The notes beneath the pieces are model-generated. The model saw nothing but the letters and a program-made list of their open reading frames with translations, searched no databases and had not been told where the DNA came from. The position numbers and the translations under genes were made by a program. 64,000 nucleotides of DNA from Fremontodendron californicum (Eukaryota; Streptophyta; Magnoliopsida; Malvales; Malvaceae): the NCBI GenBank assembly GCA_030761205.1, contig JAULJL010000035.1, positions 18,641,001-18,705,000 on the forward strand, given 5' to 3'. Shown piece by piece: positions 34,011 through 46,150 of the stretch. Numbering within the stretch: the stretch's first letter is position 1; every line of letters starts with the position of its first letter.

Positions 34011-36196
34011 TCACGATGGTACATTGAAGTGAAACAGCCAAGAGATTACAAAGGCAAAAACCATACAGGCTAGCAGGAAATTTAGAAACCGATGGCCTTG
34101 CCAGAAGTTTCGGGTTTCTGCTGCAGCATGAATGGTGACCGGAGCTGTTGCTGCTGCCGCGGCTGTGGAATCGTTTGCCTCATTCCATTGCTCCATCATG
34201 TCCGTTTCATTTGCAGCCGCAACAACATTCCGAGCAGTTGATCCACAAATCTCACAAGTTCTGAGGTTAGGCAATTACAAGGAAAATTATTGTAACAATA
34301 GAAACAGTTCGTATGAATAGGACAGTGAATCATATAAGGTAACAGATTGTTTATCTAGGGAACGAATATTGCAAAATACAGTATGGGAATTAATGGACCA
34401 AGGCAAATAAACATCCAAAAAATTCTGCAATACAACTGGAATTTTAGTCATGGATGCCATTGAATAACTTCTAGAAAGGAGGCCTATACTCTTTGTTACC
34501 CGGTCCCGGACTCAAGAGTGAGTGTTGGATATGGATATGTCTAATACGGATATACTCAATTTTTTCTAAATTTTTCCATATATTTCGAGAATCATACAAC
34601 TGTCAGCATGTTCAGAATCTTGCAAATTTTTATGAAATAAACTTGAAAATAGTGGACCATATTCATACTGAATTCAAAGAAAGACGACAGTGAGGTATTT
34701 TGAGTGCATCCATTTAATCAATAAGATGCCATAGAAATGCAAAAAAAAAATAAAAATATAGTGATGGATTGACTGTTTTTAATCAATTACTGCGAATCCT
34801 TTTGTGACAACTAGCAAATTACCCAATTTCATAGTCGTAAGTGATGTACACGAATCTATAATGCAATAGTATTCATATATCATAATTATATTATAAATCT
34901 CAAGTGCAAAGCAATTGCCATATCCAGCTAAAACTTTTCTTAATTTGATTATTGCACCTTTGAAGAGAAAACCCACTTTCTTTGGTTCATCTTTCTTGAC
35001 AAGACAACATACTATAACACTTATGTTTCTGACAATAAAAAAAAGAGATTTGCAGATATTGAAATTCAAACCTAGATTTGCTGGATGACGCCTCTTAAAG
35101 ACGACTATATGAATCAATCGATTCATCTGTTGGTATAATTTACTTTCAACAAAAAACAGAATGGGAAAAGAATGATTCCCAGAGCTGGAACTACATGCAA
35201 AACATCCTGGTGGTTCCATCTTTTGCTTTGTAATTAACATTTGATTCGTCTTATTTAGTATATCAGTATATGACACCCCTTTAACCTTTCTCTTTATTCT
35301 AACAAAGTAGAGATAATTATTCTTGTTTATATTCCCACTATTGTGTTTTTTTTTGGCATTAAACATGGTCTTTTAGCCTGTATTTACAACAAAGATTCCT
35401 CCATATTTTCTCACAGAACAAACCAAAAGGCACAAGAGTCAAAAAGGGGAAGAAAACCAGCACCAAAATAACCTTAAAAAACATCATGAATCCACCAATG
35501 TTTGACCACTTTTCAAATTTTACAATCTTCAAGGGAATATATTATACAGTTTAGATAAGCCTCGAATTTTCAGTGACATCCAAGACATTTTAGTCCCCAA
35601 ATTACTAAGATTCAAGCAAATTGGTACTCTAAACTCTACAGCAAGAACAAAATTCCCAGAAACCACAATATATCCAGAAGAATATATCATGACAATAAAG
35701 ATAAAACTCTGGGAAATATAATCAGACAAAATGCCAAAGGAATTCCAAAAACAAATAAAAAAGCAAATCTGCACTATAATACTTACCTGTTTCCCTTAAT
35801 TTTGAACCATGCCTCAGCACAGTGTTTATGGGAAGCAGCCAAATCATCCTTACAAGAACAACCCAACTCTATAGGCACACCAGATTCGTGATTCGTTGGG
35901 TCCAAGCTAAGATGGCAAATCCTGCAATCTCTCTCCACTTCTTTATCCAAATGTAGCTTGGTTTCAGTCACCACCCCAGACTCAAGATCCACTTCCAGAG
36001 AAGAAGAAGAAGTATCCGACAAAGAAGATCCACTCTCCTTGATGATCTCAGTAATTGTCCCAGCCTCGTCAGTTAAAGAAGAGGAACACCTAATGCTGCT
36101 GCCTTCTTGTTCCTCATTATCTGTCTGGTTTGCTTGCTCTTCTCCATCAACAACATCAATGACAACTCCTTGGGCTTGTTTTGGTAAAGCTTCCAT
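34011..36196 (-). CDS. RING-CH (RINGv) zinc-finger membrane protein
   Basis: Predicted 219-residue protein with a RING-CH finger, the E2-binding module of MARCH-type ubiquitin ligases. Exons are 36196-35787 and 34260-34011; the 1,526-base intron is phase 2 and splits the finger. The ligands are C91-x2-C94, C113-x-C115, H123-x2-C126 and C139-x2-C142: C4HC3, so complete. The first 85 residues are serine- and acid-rich and probably disordered. A single hydrophobic segment near residues 195-215 (FLNFLLACMVFAFVISWLFHF region) predicts a C-terminal membrane anchor. The expected role is ubiquitin transfer at a membrane; the substrate is unknown. The frame is intact; the ATG is the first in the open frame. 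The gene is divergent from the transposon at 37.2 kb, with about 1 kb between. Confidence 0.88.
34490..34600 (+). mobile_element. MITE of the CTATGTTACTCGGA family, in the RING-CH intron
   Basis: TTGTTACCCGGTCCCGGACTC followed by GTGAGTGTTGGATATGG matches the start of the other copies; the far end is diverged, so the right boundary is approximate. Confidence 0.4.
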
Positions 36197-37225
36197 TTTT
36201 AAGACCCAGATAGTTAATCTTCATGTAATTGTTCTTACAGACAGTTTGATCAGAACCCACACCCTTGAGTTTTAACTATGTGTTAGCTCTCTTAAACCTG
36301 ATGCGAATGAACAGCAGCTGAAAGTTAATGTGATTTTTGCTTAGAGATATTTAGTACTGTTTAAGAGTGGTAGGTGATCACTCCTTGTCCCGACTGTCCC
36401 TTTTTTCTCTCTTTGTCTGTCAGTTTAGAACAAGACATATCAAGAGAGAGAAACATTAATACAAGAAAGATCTCATGTAGAAATATACATTAGATTTGTA
36501 AAGAAAAGTGTAGAGAAATATGGGCTTTTCCTGTTTTCCTTTATTTATTTTTTTTTTTTTTATTAAGAGGAGATACTTTTATGTAGTGTTTACCTTAGGA
36601 AAATGACATGGAAAAAAAAAAACAATGAAAGTTTGAAGATTTTTAGAGTCTGATGGTTTTTGATTGAAGTGACCCAATTGAATCTGTCATTTTGTCCTTA
36701 GATATGTCAAAACTCAAAAAGCAGATATGTAAGTGTTTGTCTTAGCTTGGTTGCCTTTTTATGATTGCTACTGTTTCCTTTAATTGCATCATGAGATTTA
36801 GATACGACAGCCCAAAAATTTGGTAAGGGGGACTTAGGGGAGTCCACTTTTTTTTTTTTGGTGGAAAGTCGAAATTGTCCCTGATTTTTTAATATAAAAT
36901 TTCTAGTTAAGTAGGGTATTCTCGGCTTCTGATAAAAAGCTGAGGCTTTGTTGATTAGTAGCTACTTTCATAATCAAACATTTTTTTGGATACTACTTTC
37001 ATAATCAAACATGATTTTGAAGTGAAAGGGTTTTACCCAATGCTATTAGGCATTGCCTTCAACTTTTAACATCGGGTCAAAGTTGTAATTTGGAGCCAGA
37101 CAAAGCAGCGGCAGACATGGCCTGAGCAGCTTACATGATTCTACTTGAGAAAAGAAAAAAGAGAAGACCCAATCCATCAGAATTCAGAGGCAAGAAAATG
37201 TACGTTGGCAGATTTTTTTTTTGGG
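36197..37225. other. Presumed promoter and 5' UTR of the RING-CH gene
   Basis: No gene. Moderately AT-rich with CT-rich patches (36400-36480) that may be the minus-strand 5' leader. Confidence 0.35.
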
Positions 37226-37235
37226 GATAATTATT

Positions 37236-37451
37236 GGTTTTTTTACTATAATATAATCAAAAAAAAAAAAAAATCAAATTACCGTTGGTTTTTGATTATT
37301 TCTCAAATTTTTTTCTAGCTGGGAAATCGTCATCCCCCATGGCGATTTCCCAGCATTTTTTTTTTCAAAATTTGTAAAAAACACCAAGGGAAATCGCCAT
37401 GGGGGTGGCGATTTCCGTTGGTGTTTTTTGCAAGCAAAATTTGCTAAAATC
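37236..37451 (+). repeat. Left terminal inverted repeat with two palindromes
   Basis: Palindromes lie at 37318-37354 (arms GCTGGGAAATCG, centre CATCCCCCATG) and 37381-37424 (arms ACACCAA and GGAAATCGCCA, centre TGGGGG). The arm ends at the motif GCAAAATTTGCTAAAATCA shared with the right arm. Confidence 0.8.
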
Positions 37452-37536
37452 ATTATTATTGTTTCAACAATTTTTTATTTTTCTACCAAAAAAAATTTCT
37501 TTTTACAAATTTTTTTTTCTACAACAATATTTTGAA

Positions 37537-40225
37537 ATGGCTTCACTATTGAGGTTACAAGAAAATCACATCTCGGAGGTTATATTTAACGAGGTAAGTA
37601 AATTGTTATATTATTATTGTTTTTTATATTATTATTGTTTTTTATATTATTATATTATTATTGTTTTTTATATTATTATTATTTTTTATATTATTATTGT
37701 GTTATATTATATTATATTATATTATTATTGTTTATATTATATTATATTATTATTGTTTTTTATATTATTATTGTTTTATATTATATTATATTATTATAGT
37801 TTTATATTATATTATTATAGTTTTTTATATTATTATTGTTTATATTATATTATATTATATTATTATTGTTTATATTATATTATATTATTATTGTTTTTTA
37901 TATTATTATTGTTTTATATTATATTATTATTGTTTATATTATATTATTATTGTTTTATATTATTATTGTTTTATATTATATTATTATTGTTTATATTATA
38001 TTATATTATATTATATTATTATTGTTTTTTATATTATTATTGTTTTATATTATATTATATTATTATTGTTTATATTATAATATATTATATTATATTATTA
38101 TTGTTTTATATTATATTATATTATTATTGTTTATATTATATTATATTATATTATATTATATTATATTATATTATATTATTATTATTTTGTTATTTTATAG
38201 TTTTATTTATTAATTTTTAATTGTTATAGTTTTTTAATATATTAAATTTTATTATTATAACAGGAAACTCGTCGCGTATTACGTGCGAGAAAATTTACAT
38301 TGGAGGACCCGCATCCTTATATTATCGACCACTTAAGAAGAGCCGGATTTTATCACGCAAGTCAAATTCGACGACTTGTGATACAACCCGATTTAATCTC
38401 TGCGTTGGTCGAACGATGGAGACCCGAGACGCACACTTTTCATTTTCCATGTGGTGAATGCACGGTCAGTCTCGAAGATGTTGCGCTGCAACTTGGACTT
38501 CCGATCCATGGCGATGCAGTTACAGGCGGAAGCCTGCTAGATTGGAATGAAGTGTGTCAAGATCTATTGGGTGAGGTACCTCCAGAAGACTATGTATCTG
38601 GCTCAACGGTGAGACTGACTTGGTTGAAATCGTTTCAAAATCTGCCATTACATGCAACCGAACAACAAATACAATATGCTGCTAGAGCATATATTTTACG
38701 TTTGATTGGAGGATTACTGATGCCTGACAAATCGAGCAGTCGGGTACATTTAATGTATCTTCCATTGCTACGTGATTTAGAGCAAGCAGCAAATTATAGT
38801 TGGGGTTTTGCGTGTTTGGCGGTTTTGTATAGAGAACTTTGCCGAGCTACAGTTCCAAAAATCCATGACATAGGTGGATGTCTAGTGCTTCTACAATCAT
38901 GGGCTTGGTATCGGCTACCATTTCTTGCTCCGCGCGTGGATATTTCGGCTGTATACCCCCTTGCAAGCAGGTAATAATCTTTACTATTTTATTAATTTTG
39001 TACGAACTTGTATTTTTATAGGTCATTAAGATATTATATGCATTTTAATAGGTGGAGTAGGAGTACGGGTAGAGATTTTACAGAGACTCCGACCGATCTT
39101 GCAAGTATAAGACTACGACTAGATCGACTAGGATATGATAAGGTAAATATTTCGATTGTTACATTGAAGTTTTTATTTATTTATTTAATCCATATGAAAC
39201 TAATAATTTGTAATAATTATTCGCAGTTTCTGTGGATGCCATATTCCTCGAGTGAAATTATGGCATGCCTCCCATCGGATGCCTACAATAATTTCAATAT
39301 ATGGAAAGCAAACACAGCATTGATATGCTTTTCATATGTAGAGTGGCACCAAACTGACCGGGTGTTGCGACAATTTGGGATGCAACAACCAATTCCTGCA
39401 GCCCCGGTGAACCTTGATAAGCTTCACAAGGTCGACATGCGTGGTCGTAATGATGAATTCTGGCCTGCGAAGCATGAACATTGGATCCAATGGTGGAACA
39501 TACGTTTTCAACGAATTCCGACAGGTTACCCGATTGTTGGTAATAATTTCAACCCATCTGCTGATTACATAAGATGGTATAGAAATGAAGGTCGGCCTTT
39601 CGTTTGTCCACCGTCGATGCACGAGGATGTTAGGAGTATGCCATTTACCGGACAAACTTCAGCTCCAGTCCCTCCGACACAGGATATGGATGCTCCTAGA
39701 CCTCGCCGACAACGTGGGCGAACGCGTCAACCGACCTCATCGGAGTTCACAGCACCGAGGATGTCATTTGATCATCCTGAACCTGAACGGGATCATGGAG
39801 TACCATCCAGCCATCGTTATTCCGTAAGTCACCCCGGATATGACGTTGATGAGTGTTACCGACCATCACAGCCAAGAACGAGGTTAGATGACCAGCTCCC
39901 CGTCCTAAGTCCAAGTTCAGCATATTTAACATCCATGTATCAGTTTGGAACCCCTTCGTCAACATTTGATGCTACATCATTTATGGGTGCATCTAGTAGT
40001 CAGGTTCCCGTTATGGGTGAACTAGGTGTTGGCTCATCCAGCAGTGGATTTCAAATTTTTGATACGGATGAAACGACTGATGACATACAACCGGAACCAG
40101 TGGCGGTTATAGCAAGAGGTCGTGGTGGACCGCGAATACGTGCCACTGACGAGGTTGAACGACGGGTGCAACCACCACGCACTAGAAGAGCTCGACACTG
40201 TTGCTCTACACCACGCAATAATTAG
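37537..40225 (+). CDS. Plant mobile domain (PMD, MAIN/MAIL-like) protein of the element
   Basis: Predicted 617-residue protein. Exons are 37537-37593, 38264-38970, 39052-39142 and 39227-40225, all with GT-AG borders and joining in frame (phases 0, 2, 0). The PMD domain fills roughly residues 30-370: it opens HPYIIDHLRRAGFY, then LVERWRPETHTFHFPCGECT, SLEDVALQLGLPIHG, then WLKSF and YAARAYILRLIGG, and later WMPYSSSEI and DRVLRQFGMQQ. The rest (about 370-617) is low-complexity with RRQRGRTRQP and a basic end. Host proteins of this family (MAIN, MAIL1) act in the nucleus in gene expression and transposon silencing; PMD genes are also common on transposons. The frame is open throughout, so the gene may be active or was recently. 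The first intron is a TTATATTATTATTG-type tract. Typical host orthologues lack the flanking inverted repeats seen here, so I place it as element-borne. Confidence 0.8.
37605..38205 (+). repeat. TTATATTATTATTG minisatellite in PMD intron 1
   Basis: About 600 bases made almost only of TATAT/TTATTATTG units in variable order, between the donor at 37594 and the acceptor at 38263. Because it lacks stops in several frames it produces long artificial open frames full of Tyr, Ile, Leu and Phe. Confidence 0.9.
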
Positions 40226-41007
40226 AATAATTGTAATGTGTTTTAAATTTCTAATATAAATTTATATGTTTTGCATTTCATGTTATTTATTTTAAATTTG
40301 TTCGGAAATTAATTGTTATATTTTATTTTAATTTATATCTTAATGTTGTTATTTAATTTTAATATAATAATCCAAATTACATGATAAGTTGCTTTTCTTT
40401 TTTTTCATTTTAATTTAATTTTCTTTTTAAATTTTAATAAGAAATAAAATTTTAATCATAAATTAAACTAAAATTATTTTATCAAATATCTAGTTTTAAA
40501 CTGTAACAATATATACTATTATTAAAAACAATGATTAAATTGATGTCACGAGTTAATCGAATACCAACTCAAAAAAACTAATCAAATTAAAAAAATTATT
40601 TTACGATACCAACTTAAAAATAACTTCTTTATTTAAAAAAGTGACTCGATAAATTTCTTTAAATTTTTTTTTTTTACATTTTACATCATTAAATTATTTT
40701 AGATATAAATTAAATTTTCTTTTTTATAATATTACAAAATTATAAAAAATAAAATTTTTGATATAAAATTTTAATAAAAAATATAATCTTCTTTTTAAAT
40801 TTTAATAAGAAATATATTTTTATTTTTATAAAATTGTAATAATAAATTAAATTACATTTTTAATATATATTTTAAAAAAATAAATAACCAAACCTATAAA
40901 AAAATATTTTAATTTAATTTATAATTTTTAAAAATAAATTTATCAAATTAAATTAAATTTTTGTTTAAATTTTAATTTTTGTTTATTAATTAAAAAAAAA
41001 AATTATA
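40226..41007. other. 3' flank of the PMD gene inside the element
   Basis: Very AT-rich, no coding region. It probably holds the 3' UTR, then leads to the palindromes of the right arm. Confidence 0.4.
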
Positions 41008-41336
41008 CATGAAGGGAAATCGCCACCCCCCATGGCGATTTCCCTTCATGATTTTAGCAAAATTTGCTAAAAATACCAAGGGAAATCGCCATGGGGGGTG
41101 GCGATTTCCCTTGGTATTTTTTTGAAAATTTGCAAAAAACACCCAGGGAAATCGCCACCCCCCATGACGATTTCCTTTGGTGTTTTTTACAAATTTTCAA
41201 AAAAAAAAACGCTGGGAAATCGCCACGGGGGATGGCGATTTCTCAGCTAGGAAAAAAAAAGCCGTATTTTGGAAAATAATCTAAAACCAACGGTAATTTC
41301 GTAATTTTTTTTTTGCTATATTGTAATAAAAAAACC
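41008..41336 (+). repeat. Right terminal inverted repeat with four palindromes
   Basis: Palindromes lie at 41008-41050 (CATGAAGGGAAATCG), 41072-41118 (AATACCAAGGGAAATCG), 41137-41186 (AAAACACC outer arm) and 41211-41247 (GCTGGGAAATCG). The outermost two correspond to the two of the left arm; the inner two are extra. AAAATACCAAGGGAAATCGC here is nearly the same as AAAATACCAAAGGAAGTCGC at 6866-6886. Confidence 0.85.
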
Positions 41337-41483
41337 GATAATTATTATTTCAGTGGTAAATAATCAAAGGGTAAATAAATAAAGGCTTTATTAAAGTAAA
41401 TTTTGGAAGTACTATACTTCATGAAAAAGCTCAATAATACTTCTGACATAAGAAGAAATAATAACGGAGGGCATATCAAATCT

Positions 41484-41818
41484 TCTTTAGCATTGTGTTT
41501 GAAATTATTTAAGTTAAAAATTATTTTTTATCGTAATTAAATAAGTAAAAAAAAAAAATTAATTTTCACTGTTAAAATTATGATTTAAAAAGTGTCAAAA
41601 AATATAGTTTTTGAATTTTAAAAATTAACTTTTGAATAAAAAGACCTTATTATTTTCACATCTTTACGTTTTTATTATTTTAAATATATTTTTTTATATT
41701 TCAATTCTTCACATTTTTTTACAGTAATGTCAAACATTTAAAAAATTTTAAATTATATTTTTTAAACACACTTTTTTTCAACTCAAGCTTTTTTCAACAT
41801 CAATTCTAAACTAACCCT
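41484..41818 (-). mobile_element. MITE with TTTAACATTG ends, copy 2
   Basis: On the minus strand it starts AGGGTTAGTTTAGAATTG; the other end reads TTTAGCATTGTG. The inner blocks TGACATTACTG and ATTTTTTGACACTTTT also match the copies at 8636 and 62097 by eye. It sits 138 bases beyond the PMD element. Confidence 0.5.
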
Positions 41819-42416
41819 GAATTTTCATTATAGCAGCTTATATTTTAACCACTTTGCCATGAATCATTCAATTCCCTGCTAGTTCATGAGTTTTGAGCAG
41901 CCTGTAGCTATGGCCTAAAGTTGATACAAACATATCATTACATTACTTTTTAGCTGAAAAGTATTTTTTTCATTTTCCAAAAGATAATCAAGCAGGTCCA
42001 AGAACTTTGCCCAGACTCTTGATTGACCTAAGAACTTCCTTCAGTTCTCACCCTACTTTGAATCTAATGCCAGGCATTTAGTTTTGGATGAAAGGGTCAG
42101 GTTTACTGTTTCAACCTTAATAAAATCTCATACAAACATGTGGGCATATGCTGAAAACCTGATAAAGTCATATTATAGACCAGAAGCAAGCAAACCTTAA
42201 TATTCAGCACTATTAACCGACAGCAAACCTTCTGCATCAGAGCTGAGGTGGAGAAGAGATTCCAATCAGGATATTTTTGTTTGCACATCCTTCAGATAAG
42301 TTCTAAGGTTGAGTAAACGGCCACATATCCATGATTTTCATCACAACAAGCTTTAACCACTAATGATGGATCCACCCTGAAACCATAAACGAAAGACATG
42401 TTTTACGGACTGTAAC

Positions 42417-42612
42417 CTATGTTATTCGGATTTGGATGTGAGTGTTAAACACGAATATGTATCCAACACGAGTATATTTAATTTTTTTAAAGATTTTCAT
42501 GTATTTGAAAGATCCTTAGAAGATCATATTCTTATACCCATGTCCAGATATACGACGGATACGAGTGTCGGATACGAATAATTCAAGAAAAATGAAAAAT
42601 CGAAACAACATT
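42417..42612 (+). mobile_element. MITE of the CTATGTTACTCGGA family, copy 4
   Basis: Starts CTATGTTATTCGGATTTGG and ends CGAAACAACATTG; the interior has GTATCCAACACGAG and GTGTCGGATACG. It lies just after the 3' end of the minus-strand MYB gene. Confidence 0.55.
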
Positions 42613-42825
42613 GATGACAAAGTGACAGTTGATGTGAACATATCTCATATTCGCATTCCTTGACAAAATAACTTCCTCAACATATTTTACATCTTTACCT
42701 TAACCAATAATTAATGATCTCTTTGCCAGAGGTAAGTAACCACCCCCCACAAGATCAAATAAGGAGTTTTGCATAATCAAAAAGACAACTGAAAGAATTA
42801 CGCCATTCTATACCCTCCAATATTT

Positions 42826-45499
42826 TTAGCTCAAACCCTCCACTTCAGATCGCATTGTACAAGTTTGTTTAGGCATCTGTGTTGGTAGAACTTCTGTCGA
42901 CATGCCTGTCAACTTGCTCCGTCCATCATCAAAGCGCATATGGTCACTCTTTATATATCGATCTGATATCCCTATTTGCATGCCAGGAGTAGCCCCTTGA
43001 GACATTCTCTGACCTGTTGCATTGCTTGGTATCCTAACGCAACTTTTCTCGAGGCCACTCTTTATCCATGCAATATTATTCAAATCAGTTGCAATGGAGA
43101 TTAATTCATGACTTGGAAAAACAAGGGGCTCCTCATAGTCGACGAACTCAGGCCCCAACAATGAACTTTGAGAATGACCCCTACAAGGAGTTGAGCAGCA
43201 ACCAAACCCACATCGCAAGGGAATGACAGGTTCACAGCGAAGATCTTCTAGGATTTTTCCGACTCCCCAGTCTGGCCTGGAAGATTGAGCCAGAGGCCCT
43301 TGCATTAGGGTTGTACTTGACATTCCAGATTCAGTTTTAGAACTGCTAGGAGGGTTATAACGGCTGAATGCACTAACACGGGCAACTGGACAACAAATGG
43401 TAGGACGGTCCTTTGGTTCACCAGCAGATTGATCCTCTTGCATCGGAGGTTTGACTTCTTGCAAGTTGGGTCTATCATCCATCACCACATCTCTTCCTTC
43501 AAGATGCTTGAAGGAGTTTATATCTCCAACTGACAGCGTTTCTTCTGAGGATGCTTTTGTTCTCTCAAGGCTGCCATCTTCCATCATGTCAGCAGCTCCA
43601 GGTTTAAACCTACCTAGTTCCATGCATCGACGTCTTAATGTAGAATTCCAATGGTTCTTAATTGCATTATCAGTTCTACCTGGCAAGAGCTTTGCGATTG
43701 AAGCCCATTTGTTGCCGTGGATTGCATGAGCTGAAATTATGATACGATCCTCTTCATCTGAAGAGGTTTACATATTAGATGATTATAATTACTAGTGAGT
43801 TTGCATATCAGAAAAAATATTCATTTGTTTGGCATCATAAGGATTTGAATTCTACATGAAGTAATATTTTCCAACAGCTGCACAATGACAAGAAAATAGA
43901 CCTCTGACTCACCTCAAAAAGGAACTTTGAAGTTTCATGATTCAAAGACTAACTTGATGCATCACCAGTTGAAAAGAACAAAAATTTAAAACTTCATACA
44001 TCCCTTGACCACAAATATTAGTAACATAAGACTCCGCCAAGAAACAGTTTCAGTAATCCTTTTGTGTCATATGAAAAGAAGTTGGAATTATGGAGTTTTT
44101 AACAGTAGGGCAAAACAACCTTGAAACTCTAAAACAACCTCACTGTTAAATATTTTGCTCTATGTGATGATTTACACTTAAATAAGGCCATGGAACTCTG
44201 ACGCTAAGATCAACTAGGAAAAGATGCATTGTTCTAAGTACGACACAGAGTAGAATAGGGTTACAAATAAAATGAACTAGCATTCTGACTTGAGTCTCCA
44301 CTATCCTGATATAATTTAAAAAACAAAATAAAACTTATCTCCTAAATATACACATCACCCTCAATTACCAGGAACATTCTATTGTGGAGTGGGGGTGAGG
44401 AGGATCATCTCAGCTTCAACTCACTTCCAATGGCACCTAATGATACATCGCGGACGCGTTTTCGGTCGCATCACGTTTATCGCGGTTGTGGATGTAATGA
44501 ATGCTTTCACGATCAATTGCGATAAATATCGATGGCGGAAGGAGCCAAAACCGCTAAATAGCGGCTGTAACGTCGCGTTGCGGCCGCTATTTAAATCCCT
44601 CCCACATACATCCTATCATCTACAAACATAAGACAAGAATAACAATCATGTTCTCCATAATAGGCATCGTCCCACGTACATCCTATCATCTACTTATTTA
44701 ACTTTTTCCTGAACTAGTTCTTGTCAATGAGACACCAATTTCCACTAAGTACTGATAGATATCACACTCTAGAATTTACTTTCCTTCTAAGAAACAAAGA
44801 TAAAACCTTTGCAATACAATGTAACAAACAGAGTACTAAATTTGGAACATCAAGAAACAAAAACAAACTCCAATAAAACTTGGAATATTTGCAGCATTTG
44901 TCAAAACCAACTAAAAACCAAAGAGCATCAAGCCATCAACACTAATCCAAATCTAGAACAGAAAAAAAGAGCAATCTTTTTTACTATCTCAAATCAACAA
45001 AAAAACAACCTTGACTTCCCACATTCCAACCAACCGAAACAGAGAAAATAAATAACAAAAAAGCCTCAAAAAACCAAAAACTACCCATTTTAGAACAATC
45101 AAAACCCAAAAGAGAAAACCAAAAATCCCCATTTTAAAAAAATTAGAGAGAGAGAACTTTACCAGTAAAAGGTTTGCGCTTAAGGCAAGGGTCAAGCTGG
45201 TTACACCAACGAAGCCGACATGATTTCCCAGACCGACCCGGAATTCCTCGTGCGATCAAACTCCAATTCCTCGCCCCAAACTTCTCCACCAGCCGACTCA
45301 ACACCGCGTCTTCCTCAGGCGACCACGGCCCTTTCACTCTACTATTACTCCCGCCGCCACCGCCACCACCATCGCCGCCAGCAAGCTCTGACTCAGCCAC
45401 AATAAGGTCCATCTCATCCCCAAGACTGCCAGAACCGCTACCCCCAGCCGCCGGTGAGTCCTGCTCCTGGCGGTTACTCTCTTTTTCTTCCTCTTTCAT
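42826..45499 (-). CDS. R2R3-MYB transcription factor, MYB1/MYB25-like
   Basis: Predicted 422-residue nuclear DNA-binding protein. Exons are 45499-45163 and 43757-42826; the 1,405-base intron is phase 1, inside the start of R3. R2 (about residues 55-105) reads VKGPWSPEEDAVLSRLVEKF and has its three spaced tryptophans, ending RLRWCNQLDP. R3 (about 107-157) reads KPFTDEEDRIIISAHAIHG, then NKWASIAKLLPGRTDNAIKN and HWNSTLRRR. The wording PWSPEEDAVL with GNKWASIAKLLPGRTDNA places it with the AtMYB1/MYB25/MYB109 group (subgroups 22-23), linked to stress, hormone and epidermal or fibre development. The N-terminus has a run of seven glycines. The C-terminal half is long and unremarkable; no EAR motif stands out. 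The intron holds a MITE (44448-44600). The frame is intact. Confidence 0.9.
44448..44600 (+). mobile_element. MITE with TATTTAAATCCC end, in the MYB intron
   Basis: CGCGGACGCG at the left and GCGGCCGCTATTTAAATCCC at the right; the interior has CAATTGCGATAAATATCG. Copies at 56776-56914 and 62791-62972 share these blocks. The left terminal TTTAAAT is lost here. Confidence 0.55.
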
Positions 45500-46150
45500 T
45501 TTTTTTTTTTGGTCTTTTCAGTTTGTTTTTCCTTTCCCTTTTATTGTTACCTACCTGCCCAACTGCAATATGATTTTTTATTATTAAAGGGCATATTTTT
45601 CGGTGTTCATTTTCCAAAATGACCGCTATGTCCCTTCTTTCCCGCTTCAAAACGGTGAGGCTTGTCACTTTCTTGGTGTCGTTTTTGACTTCGGTTGACT
45701 TCTGTTTAATTGGGTCCCCGTATGTTGGTGGTCAATGACGTTTTACCCTTAAAGTTAGCTGTTTCCTAGTAAGGCTTTTGTTGCAAAAATTGACGGATGT
45801 TTGGGGTATTTTGGAGAATTATGGTTCGATTATTTGGTGGGCCAGACAGTCAAAGAAACCGCCTTCAGTTTTCATCTTTCGAACTTGAATAAAATAGACT
45901 TGTGTTTTCATAGTTACGTTTTTGCCCCTGATTTTGGGCTTTGAGTCTCAAATATTGGCTTTTAGTTGGGCTATGGGCCTATGGCCTAAACCAGACTTTG
46001 AAACTTAGTGGGCTTTTTGTATTTACTACTGGCCCAAAATTGGCCTAACCAACTAACGAAATATGTGAAACTTGAGGGCTCTGTGAAGACCAAGACCAGG
46101 CCATGCTTTAAGAATCCTGTCAGCAAAGCAGCAATTCTTTGCATGGTATC
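45500..46150. other. Presumed promoter and 5' UTR of the MYB gene
   Basis: No gene; moderately GC-richer than the surroundings for the first 300 bases. Confidence 0.35.

Larger units (their letters stand above)
37226..41346 (+). mobile_element. PMD-carrying Mutator-like element, 4.1 kb, 10-bp TSD
   Basis: A complete element, 37236-41336. The left end starts GGTTTTTTTACTATAATATA; the right end on the other strand starts GGTTTTTTTATTACAATATA. The 10-mer GATAATTATT flanks it exactly (37226-37235 and 41337-41346); 8-11 bp is typical of Mutator-like insertions. Both ends stay alignable for about 200 bases, through ATTACCGTTGGTTTT and then palindromes with the half-site GGGAAATCGCCA. The left arm has two palindromes and the right arm four. 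The only gene is an intact plant mobile domain (PMD) gene on +. No DDE transposase, helicase or replication protein is visible. It may be mobilised by an autonomous relative, or the PMD protein may itself take part. Confidence 0.8.

Noticed and set aside
34779..35366. 195-codon frame on the minus strand
   Set aside because: It lies entirely in the RING-CH intron, has no known domain, and its composition matches intron sequence.
37399..38220. 273-codon open frame rich in Tyr, Ile, Leu and Phe
   Set aside because: It is read through the AT minisatellite in PMD intron 1. Normal splice sites bracket the tract, and several frames are open there for the same reason.
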